From assembly GCF_000372745.1 (NCBI RefSeq), contig NZ_KB889651.1:1-64000 (forward strand): a DNA stretch of 64,000 nt, in the 5' to 3' direction. Shown one piece after another: positions 42,674 through 50,719 of this stretch. The notes beneath the pieces were generated by a model. The model ran no database searches. It saw only the letters and a program-made list of their open reading frames with translations, and was not told the origin of the DNA. The translations under genes and the position numbers were made by a program. Source of the DNA: Embleya scabrispora DSM 41855 (lineage in GTDB: Bacteria; Actinomycetota; Actinomycetes; Streptomycetales; Streptomycetaceae). How positions within the stretch are numbered: the stretch's first letter is position 1; the number at the start of each line of letters is the position of its first letter.

Positions 42674-43258
42674 TCAGCGGGCGGCGGGGCCGGCTCCTCC
42701 GACGCGGTTCGCCAGGCCGTCCAGGATGAGGGCCAGCCCCGCCTCGAACGCCGACTCGTGATCGATCGGCGGGAGGACGGGATGGTCCGCATCGGCACCG
42801 GGGCCGGCGTCCGCCTGTTCCTCCAGAACGCACCCGACCGTGAAGCGACCGGCAGCCAGCATCGCCATCTGGGCATCCCGCTCGGGCACGCCGGACGCAC
42901 ACAGAAAGGCCATTTTGTGGGCGATTCGGCCCAGGTCTGCCGCTCCGGGGTTACTTCCGGCGTGGAGGCGCGCACCGTCGCGACGCATCAGCAGGGTGCG
43001 GCGGAAGCCGCGCGTGTTCTCCAGGAACCACTCCCGCCAGTCGTCGGCGGGCTCCGGTAGCGGTGCCGTCGCATGGGGCGTCATGGCCGCCTCGGCCATG
43101 GCGCCGAGCAGCTCCTTCTTGTTCCGGAAGTGGTAGTAGAGCGACGGCTGCTCGACGCCCAGTCGCTTCGCGAGCCGCCTTGTACTGACAGCGTCCAGAC
43201 CGACCTCGTCCAGTAGGTCCAGCGCCTCGCCGACGACGGTCTCACGGTTCATCTTCAC
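42674..43258 (-). CDS. TetR-type repressor with tetracycline-repressor-like C-terminus
   Basis: A 194-residue repressor. The helix-turn-helix (about 5-50) reads VVGEALDLLDEVGLDAVSTR and LGVEQPSLYYHFRNKKEL, the same LGVEQPTLYWH-like recognition helix as TetR itself. The C-terminal helices (FTVGCVLEEQ, ESAFEAGLALILDGL) match the TetR C-terminal domain, including the GCVLEEQ segment. It is divergent from a flavin monooxygenase. Two tet-operator-like palindromes occupy the intergenic region. The start is a GTG at 43258, with an ATG six bases inside as alternative. A tetracycline-like or aromatic polyketide inducer is likely. Confidence 0.92.
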   Translation of the reverse strand: MKMNRETVVGEALDLLDEVGLDAVSTRRLAKRLGVEQPSLYYHFRNKKELLGAMAEAAMTPHATAPLPEPADDWREWFLENTRGFRRTLLMRRDGARLHAGSNPGAADLGRIAHKMAFLCASGVPERDAQMAMLAAGRFTVGCVLEEQADAGPGADADHPVLPPIDHESAFEAGLALILDGLANRVGGAGPAAR

Positions 43259-43266
43259 GTTGACAA

Positions 43267-43311
43267 CCTATCGGTGATAGGTGACGCTGTAAATCCACCT
43301 ATCACCGATAG
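43267..43311. promoter_or_regulatory. Two tet-operator-like palindromes
   Basis: CCTATCGGTGATAGG (43267-43281) and CCTATCACCGATAG (43298-43311). The 13-bp core CTATCGGTGATAG appears once in each orientation, centres 31 bp apart. The classic tet operator core is CTATCAnTGATAG, also present as two copies about 30 bp apart between tetR and tetA. The sites flank the promoters of both the TetR gene (9 bp to its start) and the monooxygenase. Confidence 0.85.
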
Positions 43312-43326
43312 AAAGTGGGTGCTGCC

Positions 43327-44574
43327 ATGACACGCGCAGCCGGAATTCCGTCCTTGAGGGTCCTCATCTGCGGCGGCGGGATCGCGGGCGAGGCCGCGGC
43401 CTACTGGCTCGCCCGAGGCGGTCACCGGGTGACCGTCGTCGAACGTTTCCCGGCACTGCGGGCCACGGGCGCCCAAGTCGACCTTCGAGGCCAGGGCATC
43501 GACGCGGTACGGCGCATGGGTCTGCTCGACGTCGTCGGGAGCAAGCTCGTGGACGAAGCCGGCGTCGCCCTGGTGAACGCTCGCGGCAAGGCGAGGGCGA
43601 CGATCATGGCCAACACCTCCGGCCGAGGCCGGCAGACCCTGACCTCCGAGTACGAGATCATGCGCGGTGACCTGGTGCGCGTGCTCCACGACGCGACGAA
43701 GGAGGACGTGGAGCACGTCTTCGGCGTGAGCGTGGACCGTTTCGAGCAGGACGAGAAGCGAGTGGTCGCCCACTTCTCGAACGGCACTTCCGGCGAGTTC
43801 GATCTCCTGGTCGGCGCGGACGGGCAGGGATCACGCCTCCGGCGGGCCATCCTGCCGCCCGGTACTGCGGATCCCTACCGGCGAGTGGGCATCCACATGG
43901 CCTACTGGTTCATCCCACGCATCGCGACGGACACCAACATCCGGGACACCTACCACGCCCCCGGCCGGATGATCATGCGCAGGAGTCACAACCCGGCCGA
44001 GACTCAGGTCTACTTCATACTGCGGGAGGAGTCCGAGGAAGCCTCAGCCGTCCACCGAGAGCCGATCGAGCGCCGGAAGAAGTTCTGGTCCGACAGGTTC
44101 CGCGACGCGGGATGGCAGACCGAGCGCTTCCTCGAAGGCATGCGGACGGCCGACGACTTCTACTCCCAGGAGGTCGTGCAGGTGTGCACGGACACCTGGT
44201 CGAAGGGGCGGGTGGTCCTGGTCGGGGACGCCGCACACTGCGCTTCACCCTTCAGCGGCATGGGGGTCTCCGGCGGCTTGGTCGGCGCCTACGTCCTGGC
44301 CGGCGAGATCAACCGGCATCCGCACGATCTGCCCAGGGCCCTGGCGGACTACGACACCACGTTGCGGCCCTTCGTCGACGAGATCCAGGCCACGGTCAAG
44401 CCGCGTCTTTTGCGACTGGCCATGCCCGGAAGCAGGTGGGCCATCGACGCCTTTCACTCCGCCGCCGCGGTGGCCTGCTTCCTGCGCCTCCCGGAACTCG
44501 TCGCGCGCCACGCGAAGGAGGACCGAGGCGGCGACTGGCGACTCCCGGAATATCCGGATCTCGACAACGGGTAG
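43327..44574 (+). CDS. FAD-dependent monooxygenase under TetR control (TetX-like)
   Basis: Flavin monooxygenase of 415 residues. The N-terminal nucleotide motif is VLICGGGIAGEAAAYWLARG, the second motif is LLVGADGQGSRLRRAIL, and the third is VVLVGDAAHCASPFSGMGVS, typical of the TetX/PHBH group. The C-terminal helix runs through ALADYDTTLRPFVDE. TetX-type enzymes hydroxylate tetracycline at C11a and inactivate it. Control by a TetR-like repressor and tet operators strongly suggests the same kind of substrate, though a polyketide hydroxylase in biosynthesis is possible. The ATG at 43327 lies 16 bp after the second operator. It is less GC-rich in third positions than neighbours, a possible sign of transfer. 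Confidence 0.9.
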   Translation: MTRAAGIPSLRVLICGGGIAGEAAAYWLARGGHRVTVVERFPALRATGAQVDLRGQGIDAVRRMGLLDVVGSKLVDEAGVALVNARGKARATIMANTSGRGRQTLTSEYEIMRGDLVRVLHDATKEDVEHVFGVSVDRFEQDEKRVVAHFSNGTSGEFDLLVGADGQGSRLRRAILPPGTADPYRRVGIHMAYWFIPRIATDTNIRDTYHAPGRMIMRRSHNPAETQVYFILREESEEASAVHREPIERRKKFWSDRFRDAGWQTERFLEGMRTADDFYSQEVVQVCTDTWSKGRVVLVGDAAHCASPFSGMGVSGGLVGAYVLAGEINRHPHDLPRALADYDTTLRPFVDEIQATVKPRLLRLAMPGSRWAIDAFHSAAAVACFLRLPELVARHAKEDRGGDWRLPEYPDLDNG

Positions 44575-44669
44575 GCGCCCACGTCGTCGGCGCCGCCGAT
44601 GCGGTTCGAGAAGTCGCGCCGGGCCCCTTCCGGCACGACGTCGCCCCGACCCGGCCCGTCCCGCCGCCG

Positions 44670-45287
44670 TCACCCCGGCACGGCGGTCCACGTCACCGCG
44701 CGATGGCCCCGGCACGCCGCCTCCAGCGCGACCCGCCACTGGTGCTCGGCCCGCTCCTCCTCGCCCAGCGCGCCGCGCAGTTCCAGACTGGCCAGCCCGT
44801 GCACCAGGGCGCTCAGGTGGGTGGCGGTGTCGTACGGGTCGGTCGGCGCGAACCGGCCGCAGGCCACGCAGCGGGCGACCGCCCGCACCAGGGTGTCGAA
44901 GGTGCCCTGGATCCGGGCCAGATCCGCCTCGCTCGGGAGGAAGTCGGCGATCGGCCGGCCGAACATCAGGTCGTAGCGATGCGGGTTCGCGCGCGCCGCG
45001 GCCCGGTAGGCGTAGCCCAGCGCGAGCAGGTCGGCCTCCGGGTCGCCGTCGACCGGCACGTCGGCGAACCGCTCCTCCAGGGCCGCGAATCCGTCCAGGA
45101 ACATCGCCCGCAGCAACCCGGCCTTGTCCTGGAAGAGGTTGTACACGGCGGTCGTCGAGGTGCCCACCTCGTGGGCGACCCGTCGAGTGCTCAACGCCTG
45201 CGGACCCTCCTGCGCAAGCAACCGCCCGGCTGCCTCCAGCAACTCCCGGCGGAGTTCATCCCAATCGCGCGTGCGTGGCCGTCCCAT
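44670..45287 (-). CDS. TetR-family regulator
   Basis: A 205-residue repressor. The helix-turn-helix (about 12-58) has LLEAAGRLLAQEGPQALSTR and VGTSTTAVYNLFQDKAGLL. The C-terminal domain resembles the TetR_C_13/WHG group (ANPHRYDLMFGRPIADF). The start ATG at 45287 follows a dyad AACAG/CTGTT. The gene is divergent from an SDR-type enzyme, its probable target. Confidence 0.9.
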   Translation of the reverse strand: MGRPRTRDWDELRRELLEAAGRLLAQEGPQALSTRRVAHEVGTSTTAVYNLFQDKAGLLRAMFLDGFAALEERFADVPVDGDPEADLLALGYAYRAAARANPHRYDLMFGRPIADFLPSEADLARIQGTFDTLVRAVARCVACGRFAPTDPYDTATHLSALVHGLASLELRGALGEEERAEHQWRVALEAACRGHRAVTWTAVPG

Positions 45288-45293
45288 GTTGAC

Positions 45294-45313
45294 AACAGTA
45301 TCGCAACGCTGTT
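45294..45313. promoter_or_regulatory. Dyad operator between TetR and SDR genes
   Basis: AACAG (45294-45298) and CTGTT (45309-45313) form an inverted repeat with a 10-bp centre, just upstream of the TetR start. A GATACT element on the minus strand overlaps the left arm as a possible -10 box. Confidence 0.45.
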
Positions 45314-45389
45314 TCATAACGCCGTATCCAAAATCACCCTCCCCGGGTCGGGACACGCGTCACAGGGAGGACCACCACGGGGAGTCCTC

Positions 45390-46337
45390 ATGTCCACCGG
45401 ATCCGATCTGCACGTGGTTCTCGGCGCCGGCGGCGCGGTCGGCGGCGCCGTCGTCGACGAACTCGTCGCGCGTGGCCGGCGGGTGCGCGCGGTCAACCGC
45501 AACGGCGTCCCGACCGCGCCCGACGGCGTCGAGGTCCATCGGGGCGACGTCACCACGGCCGACGGGGCCGCCGCGGCCTGTGCCGGCGGCGCCGTCGTCT
45601 ACCACTGCGCGGCTCCGGCCTACACCCGGTGGGCGAGCGAGTTCCCGCCGATGACCGACGCGATCCGCCGGGGCGCGGCGGCGGCCGGCGCCAAGCTGGT
45701 GTTCGCGGACAACCTGTACATGTACGGGCCGGTGAGCGCGCCGATGACCGAGGACATGCCCTACGCGGCCGGCTTTCCCAAAGGCCGGGTGCGAGCCGGG
45801 ATGGCCCGCTCGCTGCTGGCCGCGCACGAGGCCGGCGAGTTGCGGGTGGCGCTCGGCCGGGCGTCCGACTACTACGGCCCCCGCGGGGTGAACAGCACTG
45901 TCGGGGAGACCGTTTTCGGCGCGGCGGTCCAGGGCAAGGTCGCCCGCTGGGTGGGGCCGTTGGACCAGCCGCACTCGTTCAGCTACCTGCCCGACTTCGC
46001 CAAGGGGCTCGTGGTGCTCGGCGAGGACGCCCGCGCGGACGGGCACGCGTGGCACATCCCCACCGCCGAGCCGGTGACCGGACGACAGTTCCTGGACATG
46101 CTCTTCGCGGAATTGGGCTCCCCGGGCAGGTCCGCCGCGGTGGGCCGGACCCTGCAACGCGTGCTCGGCCTGGTGAACCCGACCGTGCGCGCCCTGGGCG
46201 AGACCTGGTACCAGCGCGACCGCCCCTTCGTGGTCGACGCCGGCCGGTTCACCGAAACCTTCGGCCCACTCCCCGCGACCTCACACGCCGAGGCGATCGC
46301 CGCCACCGTCGCCTGGTTCCGGGGCGCGCGCGCCTGA
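45390..46337 (+). CDS. NAD-dependent epimerase/dehydratase-family (SDR) enzyme
   Basis: Extended or atypical SDR of 315 residues. The Rossmann motif is VLGAGGAVGGAVVDELVARG. The substrate region contains FADNLYMYGPVS, in which the tyrosine and surrounding residues stand in place of the usual YxxxK. The C-terminal half (HSFSYLPDFAKGLVVLGED, GHAWHIPTAEPVTGRQFLD) is like NmrA/epimerase proteins. It probably acts as an NAD(P)-dependent reductase or epimerase; the substrate is unknown. GGGGAG precedes the ATG at 45390. It is divergent from a TetR gene. Confidence 0.85.
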   Translation: MSTGSDLHVVLGAGGAVGGAVVDELVARGRRVRAVNRNGVPTAPDGVEVHRGDVTTADGAAAACAGGAVVYHCAAPAYTRWASEFPPMTDAIRRGAAAAGAKLVFADNLYMYGPVSAPMTEDMPYAAGFPKGRVRAGMARSLLAAHEAGELRVALGRASDYYGPRGVNSTVGETVFGAAVQGKVARWVGPLDQPHSFSYLPDFAKGLVVLGEDARADGHAWHIPTAEPVTGRQFLDMLFAELGSPGRSAAVGRTLQRVLGLVNPTVRALGETWYQRDRPFVVDAGRFTETFGPLPATSHAEAIAATVAWFRGARA

Positions 46338-46473
46338 ACCGACCGTGCCCGGCCGCCTTCCCCGACCGCGACACCGACGGGCCCGGGCGGGCCCGCCGGG
46401 TGTGCACTCCCGCGCCGGTCCCGCCCCGCGCGAAGACGGGCGCGGGTCGGCATCGCGGACGGGTCCGGCAGCC

Positions 46474-47148
46474 CTACCGGCTGCCCGTCAGATGCGCGAA
46501 GACCACGACATTCGCGGCGTATCCGGTGTGCTTGTCGTATCGACCACCACAGGTGATCACCCGCAATTCCGCGGCCCTGGTCGCCCCGTAGACCACGTCG
46601 TCGGGAAAGGCGTCCTTCGGATAGGACCGGACCGCGTCGATCGTGAAGACCGCCGTGCGGCGGTCCCGCCGCTTCACCTCGATCCGGTCACCCGACCGCA
46701 GCAGGCCCAGTTTGAAGAACACGGCCGGGCCCGAGCGGGTGTCCGCGTGACCGACCGTGATCGCGTTTCCGCGCGCGCCGGGGGCGACGCCGTCGCGATA
46801 CCAACCGACCAGGTTCTTGTTGCCCACCGGCGGCGTGGCCAGCCGCCGGTCCGGGCCGGTGCCGAGGGCGCTCATCGGCGCGTCGACACCGATCGCCGGG
46901 ATCCTGATCCGAGTCGGCGCCGACGCCGTCAGCGGCGCGGCGTCCACCCGGTGCGATGCGTCGTTGGGGGTCCGGACGTGGGCCGACGCCTCGGCCCCGA
47001 CGGGAGCCGGCGGCCGCTCGACCGCGCCGTCTCCGGAACCGTGCTGGACCAGCCACAGCCCGACGGCCACCGCCAACGCGGTCGCCCCGGCCGCGAACGG
47101 GCCGCGGCCACGCGTGCGCTGAGCCGGCGCGGGCTCAGCTCGTCCCAT
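46474..47148 (-). CDS. Class F sortase
   Basis: A transpeptidase of 224 residues anchored by an N-terminal transmembrane segment (AAGATALAVAVGLWLVQHG). The sortase barrel spans about 80-224. The catalytic histidine is in ITVGHADTRSGPAVFFKLG, the cysteine in VITCGGRYDKHTGYAANVVV, and the arginine follows in the same last strand region. Class F sortases are the main actinobacterial form. The start chosen is ATG at 47148, overlapping the end of the upstream secreted-protein gene by 14 bp; a GTG at 47160 is the alternative. The immediate upstream gene is the probable substrate. Confidence 0.9.
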   Translation of the reverse strand: MGRAEPAPAQRTRGRGPFAAGATALAVAVGLWLVQHGSGDGAVERPPAPVGAEASAHVRTPNDASHRVDAAPLTASAPTRIRIPAIGVDAPMSALGTGPDRRLATPPVGNKNLVGWYRDGVAPGARGNAITVGHADTRSGPAVFFKLGLLRSGDRIEVKRRDRRTAVFTIDAVRSYPKDAFPDDVVYGATRAAELRVITCGGRYDKHTGYAANVVVFAHLTGSR

Positions 47149-47758
47149 CGCCCGCGGCACGACGACGCCGAGCGAGGTGGAAGCCGAAGCCGCCGAGCGC
47201 CACGCCCACGACCAGCACGCCGGCCGTCACCTCTCCCGCGTCGACGTGCGAACCGCCGCCACCGGCGTTGACGCTGCCCATCGGCTGCCCGGACCTGGCA
47301 CCACGGGTGGTGCCACCGGTGACCGTACCGGCGGGGCAATCGACGTTGAAGACCTTCTGCTTGCCGGCCCCCTGCTCACCCGCGAAGGTCCACACCAGCT
47401 TGTACTGCCCGTTGGGCAACGACAGGTTCGGGGTGCGACCGGTCCCGCCCACGAGGGGGATGGTCCCGCCCAGCGCGGCCCCGTCACTGGTCGCCGGCTG
47501 CGCGGCGATCGTATAGGTGAGCGACTGGAGCATGTCGAAGTCGAGCGCGGTCAGGTTGAACAGGCACACCTTGGGATCGTTGCTCCGGTCCGTCGGCGAC
47601 GCGGTGCTCACGTGCACCTTCACATCGCCGTGGTCCCCCGGCGTCGTCGGCAGCGCGTGCGCCATACCGGTACCGGCGAGCGTGGCGGCACCCAGCGCGA
47701 TCGCCGCGACGGTCAGCCGCCGGGATCGGTTGGACGGACTGTGGCACGGGGATGGCAT
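47135..47758 (-). CDS. Secreted cell-surface protein, probable sortase substrate
   Basis: A 207-residue exported protein. A signal peptide (about 10-35, basic RSRRL then a hydrophobic core) ends near AHA-LP. The mature part holds a beta-rich domain (about 48-142) with two cysteines, C65 and C141, likely joined. It ends with GSVNAGGGG (161-169), a transmembrane segment (about 176-195) and RRRR (197-200), the layout of a cell-wall sorting signal but with no LPxTG. The small GSVNAGGGG motif may be recognised by the coupled class F sortase. The start ATG at 47758 is 3 bp after a GTG that could also serve. Confidence 0.8.
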   Translation of the reverse strand: MPSPCHSPSNRSRRLTVAAIALGAATLAGTGMAHALPTTPGDHGDVKVHVSTASPTDRSNDPKVCLFNLTALDFDMLQSLTYTIAAQPATSDGAALGGTIPLVGGTGRTPNLSLPNGQYKLVWTFAGEQGAGKQKVFNVDCPAGTVTGGTTRGARSGQPMGSVNAGGGGSHVDAGEVTAGVLVVGVALGGFGFHLARRRRAAGDGTS

Positions 47759-47817
47759 CACGATGGGCACTCCACGGAGAGGACGAATGACGGCGATCAC
47801 ATCACCTGAAGATGCGA

Positions 47818-47899
47818 TATTGCGACGGTGCCTCCCACGTCCGTCGCCACGATGGCGACACACACCGCCCCACCTCGGATTCACCCGCATGTCGCAATA
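47818..47899. promoter_or_regulatory. Dyads in the surface-protein/SpoIIE intergenic region
   Basis: TATTGCGAC (47818-47826) and GTCGCAATA (47891-47899) are perfect inverted arms 64 bp apart, and GTCGCCA-CGA-TGGCGAC (47843-47859) is a compact hairpin between them. They lie upstream of the surface-protein gene and may bind a looping regulator. The rest of 47759-47999 shows no gene. Confidence 0.45.
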
Positions 47900-47999
47900 C
47901 GTGGCAAAAACAGCCGTCCTGCCCACGGCGACCGGGCCGGATGACATCTCGAACGGCCCGATATGGTGATATGCCGGATCCGCTGGTGAATCCACCGGT

Positions 48000-48028
48000 T
48001 TGACATCGGGTCCGGGCAGGCGTAATCC
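48000..48028 (+). promoter_or_regulatory. Consensus promoter for the first SpoIIE gene
   Basis: TTGACA (48000-48005) and TAATCC (48023-48028) with exactly 17 bp between. The -35 box is a perfect match. The start site would fall near 48035, almost at a GTG start codon (48038). Confidence 0.6.
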
Positions 48029-48037
48029 GAGACATAT

Positions 48038-50677
48038 GTGCGCGCAAGCAGCGGAGCGGCCGCCCCGCCGCACGGTACGAAGACGCCCGGTACCCGGACG
48101 TGGGTGGCGCCCATGACCGGCGTGGCGCCCCGGCCCGGTGCCGGGCCCGGTCCACTTCGTGCGGTACGAAGCGAGGCCGACGTCGACCAGGAACGCGACG
48201 CGATCCTGGCCGACTGTTCCGCGTGCCTGGACAGCGCCGTACGCGGCACCGGGGCCTACGCCGGGGTGGTCTACCTGCGCTCACCCGATCGGCGCTCGCT
48301 GGTCCTGGCCAAGGTGGCCGGATTGGCCCTGTCCCTGCTCGGGCCGTGGAGCCGGGTCCCGGTGACCGGCGCGCTGCCCGCACCGGAGGCATACCGCACC
48401 GGCCGCACCGTCTTCCTCGCCGACGACGGCGACACCATGCGGCGCTTCCCGCAGTTGGCCCTGGGCATGCCCTACGCCTACGCGTCCGCCTCGGCACCGG
48501 TTCGCTCGGGCAGCGAGACGTTCGGCGTGGTGTGTGTGATGTGGCCCGCTTCCCCCGGACGCGGCCTGCCCCCCTCGCGGCGGCGCAGCCTGCGCGCGGC
48601 GACCCAGCGCCTGGGCAACGCGCTCGGCGCACGGCTCGCTCGCGGCACGCCCGTGGACTACGACGGCCCGCCCACGGTGACCCTGCTGCCCGCGAACACG
48701 TTCCCGCTGATCCGAGTGGGCCTGTTCGACTGGAACGTGGCCACCGGCGACTTCGACGCGGACGAGGAATTGTGCGAGCTGTTCGGAGTCGACCCGGCCG
48801 GGTTCGATCGCCGCGCGACGACCCTGGCCGCCCGGGTGCTCTCCGGCGGCGGGCAGGAGTTCCGCGACGCCGCGCGGCAGGCGGTGGCGACCGGCCGGGT
48901 GCTCGCCTGGCGGCTCCAGGTGGCCGGGCCCGACGGGGCCGGCCAGCCGCTGGAGGTGTGGGGCCGGGTTCCCCATGAGGATTCCGGCGACCGGTCGCGG
49001 CACCTGGTGGGCGCGGTGCTGGACCTGGGCGCCGGGGCCGCCGCCGCAGAGGCGGTGGAGCGGCTGCGCGACGGCGTCTTCTCGCTCGACCCGGGAGGGC
49101 GGATCACCTACGCCAGCCGCAACCTGGCGGACCTGCTCGGCGTGCGGCTGGAGGACGTGCTGGGCCGGACCCCCTGGGAGGCTCTGCCGTGGCTGGCCGA
49201 CCCGTCCTACGAGGACCGCTACCGGGCGGCGATGCTCTCCCAGCAGCCGGGCTCGTTCCTGGCCCGCACCCCGCGCGACCGCTGGCTGGCGTTCTCGCTC
49301 TACCCCGACCCGTACGGGCTGACCGGCAAGGTGGTCCCGGTGGGCCCGCCGCCCGGCGCCGGCGCTCACCCGGCCGAAACCGACCCCGTCCGCACCGAGG
49401 CCGAACCACCCCGGCTCGGGGCGATCTACCACGTGCTCCAGATGGCCGGCGCGCTCACCGAGGCCGTGTCGGTCGGCGAGGTGTGCGAGGTGGTCGCCGA
49501 CCAGATCCTGCCCGCGTTCGGCGGCCGGGAGTTGGCGATCTACGTCGTCCGGGACAAACGCTTCTTCCTTGCCCTGCAGACCGGTTACCCCGAGGGATTC
49601 CTGGACCGGTTCGAGGGCGTCCCGCTGGATGCCTCGCTGCCCGGCGTCGAGGCGCTCACCCACGGCGTGCCGATCTTCTTCGAATCGGCCGAGGAGCTGG
49701 CCACGGCGTACCCGGGCATCGCGCTCGACGAGATGTCCGCGTGGGCGTTTTTGCCGCTGATCGCCTCGGACCGGTCGGTGGGCAGCTGCATCCTCGGCTT
49801 CGACCGGAACCACGTGTTCACCCCCGAGGAGCGCTCGGTGCTCACCGCGCTCAGCGGCCTGATCGCCCAGGCGCTGGAACGGGCCCGGCTCTACGACACG
49901 GAATTCGCCCTCGCCCGCGGCCTACAGCACGCGCTGCTCCCGCACCGACTGCCGAAAATGCCCGATCTGGAGGTGGTGGCCCGCTATCTGCCGGGCACCC
50001 AGGGCATGGAGATCGGCGGCGACTGGTACGACGTGATCGACACCGGGCGCGGGGTCGGCCTGGTGATCGGCGACGTCGAGGGGCACAGCGTGGCCGCCGC
50101 CGGCACCATGGGCCAACTGCGGAGCGCCGTGCGGGCATTCGCCACCGGTGGACAGCGCCCCGACGAGGTGGTGCGGTGCACCAACCGGCTGCTCGCCGAC
50201 CTGGATCCGGGCCTGTTCGCCAGTTGCTGCTACATCGAACTGGACCCGGCCACCGGCACGGCCGCGGCGGTTCGCGCGGGCCACCCGCCACCACTGCTGC
50301 GCGGTCCGGACGGGCGGACCGCGGTGCTGGACGTGGCCGGCGGCACCCTGCTCGGGGTCGACCCGGCAGCCGAATACCCGGTGACCCGTTTGGCCCTGGA
50401 GGCGGGCTCGGTCCTGGCCCTGTACACCGACGGCCTCGTCGAGGAGGTCGGCGCCGACCTGGACCGGGGCATCGACCGGATGCGCGCGTCGTTGTCGCAG
50501 GCCCCCGACGCGAGCCTGGCCGAGCTCGCCGATCGGATGTTGCTCGACGCGGGCCGATTGACCGAGCGGGCCGACGACGTGGCCGTACTGCTGACCCGGC
50601 GGCCGGTTGCCGGTGCCGCTCCGCCGAAGACCCCCGGACCGGCGCCGGGCGCGGAGCCATCGGCCGATCTGCGCTGA
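48038..50677 (+). CDS. SpoIIE-type serine phosphatase with GAF and PAS domains
   Basis: Regulatory PP2C phosphatase of 879 residues that would dephosphorylate an anti-anti-sigma protein and so release a sigma factor. The N-terminal GAF domain covers about 50-190, a PAS-like segment about 210-340, a second PAS about 340-415 (LRDGVFSLDPGGRITYASRN), and a second GAF about 450-610 (GGRELAIYVVRDKRFFLALQ). The PP2C core has GGDWYDVI, GDVEGHSVAAAGTMGQLR and ALYTDGLVEEV. The start may be GTG at 48038, close to the predicted transcription start, or ATG at 48113. It lies 42 bp ahead of another SpoIIE protein, with which it is probably co-transcribed. Confidence 0.88.
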   Translation: MRASSGAAAPPHGTKTPGTRTWVAPMTGVAPRPGAGPGPLRAVRSEADVDQERDAILADCSACLDSAVRGTGAYAGVVYLRSPDRRSLVLAKVAGLALSLLGPWSRVPVTGALPAPEAYRTGRTVFLADDGDTMRRFPQLALGMPYAYASASAPVRSGSETFGVVCVMWPASPGRGLPPSRRRSLRAATQRLGNALGARLARGTPVDYDGPPTVTLLPANTFPLIRVGLFDWNVATGDFDADEELCELFGVDPAGFDRRATTLAARVLSGGGQEFRDAARQAVATGRVLAWRLQVAGPDGAGQPLEVWGRVPHEDSGDRSRHLVGAVLDLGAGAAAAEAVERLRDGVFSLDPGGRITYASRNLADLLGVRLEDVLGRTPWEALPWLADPSYEDRYRAAMLSQQPGSFLARTPRDRWLAFSLYPDPYGLTGKVVPVGPPPGAGAHPAETDPVRTEAEPPRLGAIYHVLQMAGALTEAVSVGEVCEVVADQILPAFGGRELAIYVVRDKRFFLALQTGYPEGFLDRFEGVPLDASLPGVEALTHGVPIFFESAEELATAYPGIALDEMSAWAFLPLIASDRSVGSCILGFDRNHVFTPEERSVLTALSGLIAQALERARLYDTEFALARGLQHALLPHRLPKMPDLEVVARYLPGTQGMEIGGDWYDVIDTGRGVGLVIGDVEGHSVAAAGTMGQLRSAVRAFATGGQRPDEVVRCTNRLLADLDPGLFASCCYIELDPATGTAAAVRAGHPPPLLRGPDGRTAVLDVAGGTLLGVDPAAEYPVTRLALEAGSVLALYTDGLVEEVGADLDRGIDRMRASLSQAPDASLAELADRMLLDAGRLTERADDVAVLLTRRPVAGAAPPKTPGPAPGAEPSADLR

Positions 50678-50719
50678 GCGGCAAACGCGCGACCATGGAA
50701 TGAGGAGGAGGAGGGCGCG

